The notes under the pieces were generated by a model, which saw only the letters and a program-made list of their open reading frames with translations, ran no database searches and had not been told where the DNA came from. 64,000 nucleotides of DNA from Hyphochytrium catenoides (Eukaryota; Sar; Hyphochytriomycetes; Hyphochytriales; Hyphochytriaceae), in contig FLMG01002493.1 in NCBI GenBank assembly GCA_900088475.1, forward strand, positions 1-64,000, given 5' to 3'. Below, one piece after another: positions 1 to 10,924 of the stretch. Position numbers and translations under genes: made by a program. Each line of letters starts with the position of its first letter. Position 1 is the first letter of the stretch.

Positions 1-473
1 AGAGAGAGAGAGAGAGAGGGTGGACGGCTGATGAGAGAAAAGGACAAGGGGAAAATTTGCGGGCAGCCCCGAAGATATGATGATGACACCTCGAGGTTCT
101 AAATCCTGGACTAAATCCCATACATTTCCACAGTAATGCTCCTCCCGTCTAAACCTTCTTATGTTTCTACCGAACAACGTTCTAAAGTACGGTAATGCTT
201 TGATTTAGGCTTGTGAAAGGAGAATAGGATTTCTCCTTACTCTGTCTGTCTCGCGAACTGCCCTGTCTGTTCTCTCCTCTCACTCTGTCTCTCGCTTCTT
301 TCAAGGGAGCTACTTCCGCTCTCCTATCGTCTCTGCCTTTTCCTTTAACTATATCTACCTCTCTCTGTCTCTCGATCTTGGGTCTCCTTCTGTGTCTCTC
401 TCGTTTCATCAGGTATAAAACGTTTCCTTGTCCTCTCATCCATTTTTCGGGCTTTTTTGAACTATTTTATTCT

Positions 474-511
<38 letters not shown>

Positions 512-645
512 CTTTCCTCTCCCTCTCGCGCACTCTTTCCTCTCTCCCTCTTTTTTTATCTCCTCTCTCTCTCTCTCTTTCTTCTCTCTCTCTCTTTCTT
601 TCCCTTCTCTCTCTATCTCTTTCCTTCCTCTCTCTATCTCTTTCC

Positions 646-681
<36 letters not shown>

Positions 682-734
682 CTTTCTTTCCTCTCTCCCT
701 CTTGTTTTTCTCCTTCCTCTCTCTCTCTCTTTAC

Positions 735-772
<38 letters not shown>

Positions 773-2228
773 TCTCTTCTTCCCTCCTCAACTCTTCCAA
801 GCGTTTGCCTGTGATGAGAGAGAGAGAGACACAGATATGAGAGGGGAAGGAAAACGCGAAATCGGAAGTGAGACAGAGAAATGTAATTCCTAGGCATACT
901 TCGTCGAAGAGATAGAGAGAGGGAGGTGAAAGAGTGATGAGCGAGAAAGAGAGAGGAGATCTTGGTGTCATCATCTACTTCTTTGAGTTCTACTGAAGAT
1001 TTTTCTTGTAGCAGTTCATCTTCCTCTTCACACGGCGGCCCGTCGAGTGCTGGACAAGAACATTGAGCCCGTCAGTCTCTCCACCAGCCTTTGGACGCTT
1101 TGGACGGCCAGCAGTCAGTCTCTAACATTTTTCCTTTCACGCCCCATCATCACTGCCATCATTTGTCTTCCTTGTCACTGAGACAACTGCCGCTTTGATT
1201 GATGGAGACTTGTCCAGTGATAGTAGCTGATGGCTGACGGCCTCGGTCCGTGACTGGCGGGCAAGCAGCTGCCATTGGGAAGGCAAAATGACGTTGCGGC
1301 GGGATCTGCAGAAGATCGCTGGGAGACTGCAAGACTGCAAGAGACCTCGAGGTGTTCAGGAACGCTATTAGGGTTTCCACCGCTGAAAATCTGAGTTCTG
1401 GCTGGTGAGCTAAAGAGACTCTACACGGGTATTGATTGGAAATTGCCTTCGCGACGACGGGACAACTGCTGGATTCCAATCAGTGGGCATCTTGTCTTTA
1501 TCTTACAGTGCTTTTGGCTGTGATCTGTCCCACGTATATGCCGGGACTGCGCGGTCCTGTGCCGGAGAGTCCAACGGGCAAGAGGACATAGCCCTGCTTT
1601 GTAGAACTCTCAGAAAGGCGAACTCGTACGTTGGATGCCAGCAGATAGAGCAGAGTAGCTCCAGAGATGCTGAAAGGGACTCTACTTCTTGCTAGTTTAG
1701 GACTATCCTGTTCGGGCTATTGGCTATGACGTCCCAGAGCGCCCATTAAAAAGGTATAAGATAAAATCTAACGCTAGACTATCGAAGAGTCTTTGTTGCT
1801 ACTGTTAGCGCAACGACTTGTTCTGTGCATTGATAGTGCTAAGAGCAGAGGACTCTCCTTTTTCTGCACCTTCATAGAGGCTTGTAGGTTGAGACAGGTG
1901 TTCTCATGTCCCTTGTTCTTGCCTGATAGTGCTGGCAAAGTAAGATCCTTAGACCATAGTGCTTCATAAATAGGAGTGTTCTGTTGATGTCAGCATCTGA
2001 GTGCATGACTACTTGTCCTTTGGTGAACACTCGGGGTCGGGAAGCCTGATCTGTACTAGGCCCTTAGGGTTGCTTGCTTTGCCGGTAATGCCTTAGGCGA
2101 CATGCTCAAATGGCGCTGAGCTCGCAGAGAGAACCGCTGAGAGCTGCTCTACCTTTTGGCACAGGCAGACTCTGCGACACACTCGTCTCCTCAAGGATAA
2201 GGTAGAACGTGAGAAGAACAGATAAGCC
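1..2228. other. Gene-poor left end with microsatellites
   Basis: I recognise no gene here. The first 18 bases are a GA dinucleotide run cut by the window edge. A long CT tract occupies about 477-783. Open frames across the tract on both strands are pure Ser/Leu/Phe or Arg/Glu low complexity and come from the repeat itself. The stretch from about 1000 to 2228 is ordinary-complexity sequence with only short frames and no recognisable domain. It lies 3' of the minus-strand coiled-coil gene ending at 2229, so part of it may be that gene's 3' UTR. Confidence 0.6.
477..783. repeat. Long (CT)n-rich polypyrimidine microsatellite
   Basis: About 300 bases are almost entirely C and T, made of CT dinucleotide blocks interrupted by short TTTC and CCCT spacers. 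The complementary strand is a purine-only GA tract. Similar tracts recur at about 4060-4170, 26642-26780, 35786-35825 and 58137-58385, so this is a genome-wide habit. Homopurine-homopyrimidine mirror tracts of this kind can form triplex (H-DNA) structures; that is general knowledge and was not tested here. Confidence 0.9.
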
Positions 2229-3761
2229 CTATCCACTTGCCCCTATACTCCGGCCTTCAAGTGTCATCTGAAGTGGTTGCAGCTGAAGATCTACGCCGCC
2301 TCTGCCCTTTGTCGCCGTTCCTGGACGCCGCGGGTGCAAACCGCTCCTGTTGGCCTTCGGAAGCTCATCGCTGGTCGGAAGAAAGGTGGAAGGGGGAGAA
2401 AATGAACAGATTCTTTCCTGGAAGAGGTTGATGTCTTCTTTCGCGTCCCCTTCGCTCTGTAGCGACGGTACGAAGGACTCCTTGGGCACAAGTGGATGAG
2501 CTCTAAGGTAGAGTCTTAACGTGCTGATGAAGAGGCTGTGGTACCGGAGAGAAGATGTCGGCGAGAGCTTCTGATATCTCAAGCCCTTCTCCTTTCCAGG
2601 TTTAGGATTATCTTCTTTCCAAAGAGAAGAGAGGGAGAAGGGACCGCCCAATGTACTGCTAAACTTGGCAATTCTTCGGACAGGAGGACTATGAAGCTCA
2701 AGCTCAAGCTGTGTCTTCTGTGCGTGAAGCTGCTCTAAGGCCTTCTTCTGCAGCTTCTCACTAAGCTTGTTCAGCTCCCTCTGCAGCGTTTTATTCTCCT
2801 CTTCCAGCGCTCTCCTTTCCTTCTCTCTCTGTCCAAGCTTCAGAGTAAGGTCCTCAACTCGCGCCTGAAGCTCCTCAACCCTTGCCTTAGTGTTCGCCTC
2901 TAGTGCCTGAATGGGCCTTGGTCTATCTTTCTGCGCCGTTAGAGGCCTTTCTATTCCATTGTCGACCCGCCCGCGAACTATCCCTCTCAATATGGTAGGG
3001 ATGGCCCCGATCTCTTCTCTGAGAAGCTCTATCCTCCTCTCTAGTTCTCTCCTCTGTCGCTCTCGCAGGTCAATCTTCATGGCTGAAAGCAGGGAATGCA
3101 AGTCTCCGAGACAGGACAGAAGAAGCTTCTCTAACCCCTGACTGTCCGCCTGACGAAGTCTCTGTGGCTCTTCGTCTCTGAGTGTTGGTCTCTCATTCTC
3201 ACTACGTCCTCTTGACTCATTCTCCTCTTGCAGAGCTCTAAGGCTATCTTTCACTGCTACCAGCTTTGATGAGAAAGAGTTGAGAAGCTCGTATTTCGTC
3301 TCTGGCTGTTCCCTATCCTGCTGATTGTCGGAGGACGAAGGTGATGACGGCCAGGAAGCAGACAAAGAGAAGGTAGAGGACAGTTTTCTTTCTAAGGCCT
3401 CCAGACGTGAGATCTCTTCTCTGACGCCCTTCAAGAACTCTCGATGTGTGTCTTTTGAACTGATGAATAGGTTTTGACTCTGACTCCCAACGCCAGGCAA
3501 GGAGGACGGAGAAGGTGAGGAAGATTGAGGCACAGTGAAGGGAGAAGTGGACCTTGTCGCTCTAGCAAGGCGCCGCTTTATAGGAGTCTTCGACCAGCCT
3601 GCTGTGGCTCTGTTTTCATCTTTCTTGGCTCCTCTCCGATCACCCTCATCCTCTCTACATTGAGGACCTAGCAGGGCAATCTCAATGGTTGTCGGAATTC
3701 CCGGCGTTTGGCCAGCTGAAGGTCCAGCTTTAAGCGGAGAAGGAAGCTGCGGCAGAGACAT
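2229..3761 (-). CDS. Coiled-coil protein, unknown function
   Basis: This is an uninterrupted frame of 510 codons, unusual among the intron-rich neighbours. The in-frame codon immediately before the ATG at 3761 is a stop, which supports this start. The N-terminal ~150 residues are rich in Ser, Pro and Arg and look disordered. Two helical stretches follow: one around residues 115-240 and a strong coiled coil around 290-370 rich in Glu, Leu, Lys and Gln (for example EELQARVEDLTLKLGQREKE). The C-terminal ~130 residues have no recognisable domain, and part of that stretch could be intronic. I recognise no family. A cytoskeletal or centrosomal scaffold would fit the composition, but that is only inference. 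It lies downstream of RPN5 on the same strand, about 1 kb away. Confidence 0.6.
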   Translation of the reverse strand: MSLPQLPSPLKAGPSAGQTPGIPTTIEIALLGPQCREDEGDRRGAKKDENRATAGWSKTPIKRRLARATRSTSPFTVPQSSSPSPSSLPGVGSQSQNLFISSKDTHREFLKGVREEISRLEALERKLSSTFSLSASWPSSPSSSDNQQDREQPETKYELLNSFSSKLVAVKDSLRALQEENESRGRSENERPTLRDEEPQRLRQADSQGLEKLLLSCLGDLHSLLSAMKIDLRERQRRELERRIELLREEIGAIPTILRGIVRGRVDNGIERPLTAQKDRPRPIQALEANTKARVEELQARVEDLTLKLGQREKERRALEEENKTLQRELNKLSEKLQKKALEQLHAQKTQLELELHSPPVRRIAKFSSTLGGPFSLSSLWKEDNPKPGKEKGLRYQKLSPTSSLRYHSLFISTLRLYLRAHPLVPKESFVPSLQSEGDAKEDINLFQERICSFSPPSTFLPTSDELPKANRSGLHPRRPGTATKGRGGVDLQLQPLQMTLEGRSIGASG

Positions 3762-4751
3762 TCATTGAAGATGCCCTGTGCTCCTATCTTGTTCTTCTCT
3801 GATTGTACCACCAGCTTGTGCCTGCAGCCCCTCTCTTGTTTGACTAGCCAGACCTCCCTTCTGCGTCAGGCTATTAGCCGCGACCTTGGTCAAGTTATGA
3901 ACAAAAGAGTATATCCAGCCTCTCTCTTGAGAGAAGTAGCTAATCACTACTCGGAGTCATTGTTCCTCTTTGTCGGCTGTGTCTCTGTCTCCGAGTACCT
4001 TGCCTCTGCGTCTCATTCTTTCTGATAAAGGAAGATCTTGAACGCATATTCCACTCTCGTCTCTCTCTCTCTCCTCTTTAGTCTCTTTCCCCTTCGTCTT
4101 CTCTCTCTCTCTCTCTCTCTCTCCTCTTTAGTCTCTTTCCTCCTTCGTCTGCTCTCTCTGTCTCGCTCTCCCTGTCTCGCTCTCCCAGTGCTGAGAGGTT
4201 GAGCGACGAATGTGGGGGTTGAGACTTGAGACCAAGGTCGTTACTCCGAGATCCGCTAACGGCGTTGATATGGTGGCTGAGCTCTTAGAGAGTGACAGAG
4301 ATAAAGGGGCCACAAGCAAGAGAGGGAGAGAGGGTACGAAGGGACATGATGAACAGACAACCACTCACGCAGAAGTGATGTGAGGGAAGAGAAGAGTGAC
4401 AATCAATATGGATAGCTACTACGCATGAGAACTGGCGGCAGATAGAGGAACGAGGAGAGACACTTTAGCTGTGATGATGATAAAGAAGGATTGAAGAAGG
4501 ATTGAGAGAGGGAGAGTGGGGAAGGACTCAGACCTGAGCGACGCAACCTAACCAGCTATTGACTAAGTAAAGGGCCTTCAGCCTGACCAAGCAAGACGAA
4601 CTCAAGGGACATTCTTAGGCATTAACGGTGTCCGACAGCGTCCAGCCGGTCGGTTCTTAAGGATATGGCACGAGCTATAAAGTGAAACTTTGTGAAAGGC
4701 GAAAAGGAGATGGCGTTTGGTCGTCTTCTCTGCGGCTTAAGCTCGCACTTC
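3762..4751. other. Intergenic, between RPN5 and the coiled-coil gene
   Basis: No gene is recognised. The segment 4055-4170 holds two CT-rich blocks carrying a direct repeat around the sequence CTCTCCTCTTTAGTCTCTTT. Short frames on both strands (for example a Ser/Leu-rich minus-strand frame at 4128-4364) have no family resemblance. The region probably holds the RPN5 3' UTR and the promoter of the downstream minus-strand gene. Confidence 0.5.
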
Positions 4752-7684
4752 TCATGCCTGCAGCTTGTGGATCATGTTCTCCTTGTTTACCAAGTGGCAC
4801 GTCGTCTCCACAAGGTTCAGCAGCTCAGAGATATCAGCTTGACCATCACCACAAAGGAGAGAGCAAACCGAGGAGAAAAAGTCAATATTGACCAAGTGGT
4901 TTTTGCAAGTGAGCGAAAGGGTTTGGAGGTTGTGGGCCAGTCTTCAGAGCAGACAAGAGAAGGGAAACTCATTGCCAGCAGAGGAACTAAAGAGAACAGA
5001 GCCAAAGATGGATCCTACCTGCCCAGGCCGTAAGCTGCTCTTCAGGAGGTCTTGGTCGTAAGAACTTCACAATGCCTGCAGGTCTGTCGATCTTGGCATA
5101 GATTACACCGGTGCTCACCAGTTGGGAGATGTGCGCTTCCGCTTTCTACAAGCACAGAAGTGAGTCAAGATGAGGATCAGCATCCTCACATGATAGTAAC
5201 GGAGGCTCTGAACATGAGCGCGAGACGACAGACGGGGCAGAACCCCGGGATTGTCAGGTACATGGCGCCTAAGCACGGATGAGGTAGAAAAGAGTAGAAG
5301 ACTTCTGCCGTCTTTCTATAACGCCAGGACAAGGCAATAAATCAGGCAGGCACGTCTCTCCTTCTAACCTCTTCTGTAAGACCAATGAGTTTGGCGAGGT
5401 GGGCCATCTTGACCCGGGTATAGTACGACGAAATGATGCGAACATTCTATAGATATGCAGAAGCAACAGGCGGGTCGAAGGGTAAGTTCTCTTGAAGGCA
5501 CGTTAAGTCAGAAGAGAGAGGTGATACCGCTAGAAAGATAGGGAGAGAGACTCTACGAAAGGAAAGTGCCCGCAAGATAGTAGGAGAGGCGGCTTAAAAG
5601 TTAGAGAGTTCGGAGAGAGAGACAGCGCTGCACTGGTAGAGAAGAGTGATAGAATATAAATAGACTGGTGGAAGTGTCAACAGAGAAAATGTGGCCAATT
5701 CGTTTGTAAGTCTCAAACGCACATGCTCAGTGACTCTTGTATGCACGAGCTCTAGCCACTCCTTAGCTCTTGGTCCCTTGGAGAACACGGGGTGGTTCTG
5801 GAGGGCCTGCTGTTCTGGACCTGGGAACGGATAGGAAATCACCTCTGGAGTCGTGAAGTAAGTGGCTAATTTGCTGAGAAAGCGAGATGAAGAGGGGATG
5901 AGAGAGAAAGGTGTTCGTTAGTGACAGTTGGGTTATGAATCAGACAGCACGGGAAGTCATAGAAGGTCAAGCCAGAGGGAACTGAGAGATACAAGGTGTG
6001 GAACTAGGACTATTGGTTTTGAGGGCTATACTACGCACTAGAAGTGGGATGACTTCTTCAGATTCTTGTCACTCTGGACTCTGTGCAGAAGGTCATGTTG
6101 GTGGTTGTCATGAGGAGAGAGGATGAGGAAGGCCAAGGCATGCTCGAGCGCCTGTATAAGGAACAACGGATGTTAGAAACTTGCGTCTGAGAGAAGAGCA
6201 TATAATCATGTTGACAGAGACAAGAAGGGACTATGGCTACATCAGGGGGGATAATTGGAGCAGAGCAGAGGAGGATGGACCCAGCGGTAGATAGACTAGG
6301 ATATGGGACTACACTTGTGATTAGTGCAGCTGCCCTAAAGAAAGAAGGAAAGATGCAGACCTCGACTAGACGCTTCTCGTCAGCAAGGATGACTGGGGTG
6401 TTATATACAGCCATCCAGTCTCTACACAGCTCCAGTGTATCGTTTTCGTGCGTGTGATACTCCATCATCAGCTTATAGTACTTAAGCTTGCAGTTCTAAA
6501 GAACAGTCAAAGACTCAGTGCGCTGACCGTGTTTGGCTATCCTCGAGAACAACGTCCCAAGGAGCTCCCCATAGCAATGCAGCAACTTTGTGGACCGTCT
6601 GAAGTTGCTTACCTCAAAGCCCTCTTCATCCAGGTTCTTCTTAACTATTTTCTTGGCTACTATGTTTGCCCGAACATAGTCCTTTTTCGCTAATGTTAGC
6701 CGAACCTGTTCAAAAACGAGAACCGTCAGACCATCCGATGCCTCTGTCACTCAGGAGGGATATATGCGGCACGCTGGTTTACCTGCTCCAGAATAAACTC
6801 GCATTTCTCTAGCTTCGTCATGGCCCCATACGTCTCCACCTGGCAGGTAGGAAAGGAGCCATCAGAGGAGGGAATTGAGTGCACAAAGCTGCACAGATCA
6901 TTGCGGAAGAAGGAAGCATGGCCCCGGACGTCACTCTTACATGCACTTCCTGCAAGATATCTGCTGCTTCTGCCACTAGTCCCTGTCTTTCCTTGATATC
7001 CGCTAGCGATTTGGTGAGAAGTGCCCTCTCTTTCTCCACAAATATCTGCATGTAATGAACAGGTGAGCCCAAACGCTCTAGAGACGCAGACCGTCGCGGG
7101 TGGAGGACCCCTTCAACCTGTTCAGACCGGCGTAGGCTCCACTTAATGGTCGCTCACCTTTCCGTCAGAAATTGCTCTTAAAGCTGTGATGTACTTTATC
7201 TTTGTATCGTCGTTTGGCGCCTGTTCGACATACTTCATGCCCTCCTGCACGACCAGCGTGATGACTTGCGGCTTTTGCTGCCTGCGTTTACATAGTGCTG
7301 TACTCTGCGTGCATAGCTGCTCCCAGTCCTTTTGCTCAAAGCATAGCCTCAAAATAGCACCAGCTGCCTCCTTTAGAGTAGGGAGGTCGCTTGCCTGCAT
7401 TTTGCAGTAGACACACCATCAGGAGGACTCTAGATAGCATTCGACGAAGACGAAGGACTTACCAGTCGTGCAATCTTTTCGACCGCAAGGAGGACTTCGC
7501 AAGCTTCTGCCAGTTTACCATTCTATACAGGCACGTTAGCTAAGACTTCAATAATCCTCAGTGGAATTCCTCAGCTGACCTGCGCCAGATGCGTGGCCTC
7601 TGGCATTTTGCTTTGCAGCTCAGCCGAGGTATCCTTCTTAATATCCTCCTCGCGCATGGGTGCATCCTTTAGCCATGTCGCCAT
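4752..7684 (-). CDS. RPN5: 26S proteasome regulatory subunit RPN5 (PSMD12), multi-exon
   Basis: This is the non-ATPase lid subunit RPN5 of the 26S proteasome, a PCI-domain scaffold for degradation of ubiquitinated proteins. I followed about ten exons on the minus strand. Exon 1 (7580-7684) starts at an ATG and ends THLAQ. The next continues [20 protein letters not shown]. Later exons include [40 protein letters not shown] and [18 protein letters not shown]. The PCI/winged-helix part gives [20 protein letters not shown] (near 5390-5450) and [20 protein letters not shown] (near 5050-5110). The last exon (4752-4837) encodes the conserved C-terminal helix ending [11 protein letters not shown], close to the human PSMD12 tail. 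Order and content match the whole ~450-residue family and no break was seen. Middle exon boundaries are approximate. Confidence 0.95.
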
Positions 7685-8595
7685 GGTGCTCCTTGAAAGG
7701 CCAAGCTCAAAATAATACTCCCGTCTCCTTCGCACGCTAGGTATAAACAAGTATGTAACGCAATGGGAGAAGCCGATGACAAAGCTTCAGAAAAGAGGAA
7801 CAACGCCTTCAGGCGACCCGGCAGATCTCTCCGACAGAGGAGCAAAAATGTAAAGATTTCTTTTCAGCTCGATGATCAAGTTCGGCCCTAGACTCCGCCC
7901 CAGGACACCGCCTTCATCACAATATCCTCGCTTACCGAAGAGGAAATAACGGAGTCTTTGTAAAGGCCGTTAACGGGTATATTACAGTACTCCCCCTGTA
8001 CTTCAGTTTCCCATTATGAAGATAACAGATTTTCGCATACTTCTGAGCTCAGAACAAGCTGCAAGAGCGGTGGAACTGTTATCTGTTTCCTGGTGACTGA
8101 GTCTGAGGTACAGCCCTTCGTGGAGCTGAATCTTCGCCTTAGCGGGGCGTCAGTCAGGCGGCGTTGCCTTAGGAAGGCAATCACTGGGATGCGTGCCGCA
8201 AGATCTTTGAAGAAATGTCATGGATCCTTGATCATCTATTTCTAGACCTGACTGATGAGGCTTTGTGCAAGTGAACTGCGATATTGGCCTACTTTATGAA
8301 AATATCCGTATTAAGTGTTGCCAGATAACTGATCTGTATGGCGATACAACCTTCCTTCCTGAACCAAAGCCAATAAGTTCTTCAAAGTGAAGCGAGTTCT
8401 TCCTCAGCTTGAACTCCGGGCATAGAGCAACCACGAAGCTCCCACCTCAAAGTGATATAGTACAGCGAGTCTGGGACGATAGGAGAACCAACTTAGGAGA
8501 ACCAACTGTTTTGGTCTCTTCTGTCGCGTCTGTGTTTACAAGCATCGCCTTTTGACTACGAGAGGTGAAAGCTGTCAAGCTCCGTGTCATTTCTG
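7685..8595. other. Intergenic, RPN5 promoter side and GST 3' side
   Basis: I see no coding evidence in this 0.9-kb stretch. It lies between the RPN5 start at 7684 and the GST stop at 8596, both on the minus strand. It should hold the RPN5 promoter and the GST 3' UTR. I recognise no TATA element, RNA gene or repeat. Confidence 0.5.
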
Positions 8596-10005
8596 CTACA
8601 GCTCTTCTTGCTCTCGTCGGCCTTGGCTGGCTCTCAGCTCTTCAACTGTTAACGACAACAGAGGCAGTCCTGTACTCTCCTTCCAGTGAGGGGGCCATGT
8701 TGCGATGACTGACGGCCTAGCTACCATCATCTGATAGTAACTCTCTAGACCAGGATAAGCACTACAAGGAGGCATGGCCGCGCATGAGGTTAGGATCAGA
8801 GTACATAGCAAGAAAAGTCCAGAGACTCACTCTCGAAGTCTCAATCCACAGCGGACGTTGTAGGCTAGGTTCGGGAAGAACGATATATCCGCTAAACTGA
8901 GGCTGTCGCCTGCCAAAAACGTCCTGCCTGAGAGGTACTGCTCCCACAACTGCGTGCAAATAAGGTTTAGTCATGGATGTCTTCTCAGATAGTAACATAG
9001 GTGGGCTCAGCTCGATAGAGCCACGGCTGCTTTAACGGCAAAGGATAGTGGGACCAACCCAAGAGAACCAAGGACAATTGAGGTGAAGGCTTCTACCAAC
9101 CTGCAACTCCTTCTGCAGCGCCTCTAGCTTGGTAAGGAGGAAAGAGGGGTTTCGTTTCTCTTCAGGGACTCTTCGCAGATAATAAATGACCTCCCCAGCC
9201 ACAACGCTGAGATTGTTAGCCTCCTGCACTCTTGTCTCAGCGACAGCCAGCTGCATCGGATCTATCGGCATCAAAGCCTTCGTTTGGCAGTACGGAGGTC
9301 ATTGGTAGAGCCTTTGTACTCGTTAGAGACAAGTATGCACTTACCGGTGTCGGATACACACGCTCAAGATACTCCATTATAGCGATGGACTCATACATAG
9401 TAACACTGTCGCATGGCAGATTCAGCACAAACCGCCAGACCAGCGAGGCATTGGGCAGCACCCGGGTCATAGATTTGACAGATAATAAAAGGCATAAAAA
9501 AGGATAGAACGAAACCCGGGAAGTGGTGTGACAAAACAGAGAATTGAAGGAGAGAGATGACAGGAGTGACTGAGTCCGCCTATGAAGCTATCGCAACCTT
9601 ACCCGTTGATGTCAACAAAGATTGGGACCATACCCCGTGGGTTCATCTTTAAGAACTCCTTGCTCTTGAGGACACCGCTGAATACCAGCAAGATGTGTTA
9701 GGGTTGATCATGCCCTGCCCAACCCGGTATATGCATCTTCCTACCTCTGAAAGGTAATGCAAACGCTACGGAACTCCAACTTCTTCTCTGACAGCATCAG
9801 GAAAGCTCTCCATGCTAATAATGGGACACATCTTACTTATGACTGGAATCGAGGACCGCTTTAAGATGGGCGGATACCTACCTGCAGGGCTTCCCGAGCC
9901 CCAATAGAGCACTCGCTCATGGGGCCGTGGCAAGAAACGTGACGCATCTGGAGCTTGATCACTGGAAGTCGCAAGCTCGTGAGCGTAATACGGTGTGCTA
10001 TCCAT
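8596..10005 (-). CDS. Glutathione S-transferase family protein, multi-exon
   Basis: GSTs conjugate glutathione to electrophiles or act as glutathione-dependent isomerases or peroxidases in the cytosol. Translated exons join into a complete two-domain GST. The thioredoxin-like N-domain begins VLYWGSGSPA, then AWRAFLMLSEKKLEF, FLKMNPRGMVPIFVDING with the cis-Pro loop, and SVTMYESIAIMEYLERVYP with the glutathione-contacting E-S pair. The all-helical C-domain carries YLSGRTFLAGDSLSLADISF, the family N-capping box, and ends near 8596. All joins keep frame with GT-AG introns (for example CGAGA|GTGAGT to TAG|TGCTTATCC). The ATG at 10005 gives about 30 residues before the first strand, so a later start is possible. 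The SxSP serine suggests a zeta/theta-like class, but that assignment is tentative. Confidence 0.9.
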
Positions 10006-10924
10006 TGATCTACAGAAATTACTTGAGGCAGGTTCACTGCCGCTCTTGAGATCGTGGCGGCCCTAACCAAGAGGTTTTGGCACTTTCTATAAGACTCCAG
10101 TCCGCTGTCCTTCTTCACGCGTCACAGGACTCCATGGAGCGTCAAGGTCATTGGAAGCCAGGCATAACTTGAGTGGTGTTATCCAAACCGGTTGAGGTGA
10201 CAAATCAATGCCACATACGGAGATATAGAGTACCACTACAAATCTCACTCTAGGCACTCTTCCACTTTCTCACTTCTCCAACCTTCTACACCTCATCACG
10301 CTTGCCAATCGCGCCGAAAAGCTTCGCTAAATGGTGCCTGTCTGCACTCACCAATCTGCATTGCATCTCTGACAAGCATCGGAGACATCGGACAAACAAA
10401 GCTTCAAAGCAGCAAAAGACCCCCGAAACCATGGTGTAAGCCATTCAGATCGCCCCCAGGACGGCGAAGTTGAAAAATAGTAACTGATTTGCGGTTATTC
10501 TATTAGCCAAAATTGATTCTGGCGCTGATTCTGATGAGCTTCATTCTTCCCAATGCTGATCCATCTTGAAGCTTCATCCGAAGCTTTTCTCTTTCTGTTC
10601 TTGCTGTTCGGCTGGCTCGGCAGGTCGCGCAAATAGAGGCTAAGAGAGGCAGTCCCTCGCCCGACGGATCAGGTGGTGACGGCAAGAAGGGCAGTCAAGG
10701 AAGTTCTGTTCGTCCCATACTTGGGTACGGCTCTGCTTTTACGTTTCGAGAGGCCAGGGCGAGGTGCGGTAGTACTGAGTTGCAATAGAAAGAATTGCCC
10801 GACTGCTTCAGTGCGCTCCCCGTTGTTGATGCGGCGGAAAAGAGTATCAAGTAGAGTATAAACCATTACCTAGCCGGTCAGGCAGGAGGCGTTGTCTTTG
10901 GGTTAGCGTCTTTGCCCTAGGGTC
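10006..10924. promoter_or_regulatory. Shared upstream region between GST (-) and ZIP (+)
   Basis: This 0.9-kb gap separates two divergently transcribed genes and so should contain both promoters. Short frames at 10669-10866 on both strands overlap each other and resemble nothing I know, so they are not called. No individual promoter motif could be assigned by eye. Confidence 0.4.

Noticed and set aside
378-974. Several overlapping open frames of 85-170 codons on both strands
   Set aside because: They lie on the CT/GA microsatellite and encode only Ser/Leu/Phe or Arg/Glu low complexity. Any frame over such a repeat stays open.
10669-10866. Small genes on either strand in the GST/ZIP gap
   Set aside because: The two ~60-codon frames overlap antisense, neither resembles a family, and no splice partners fit.
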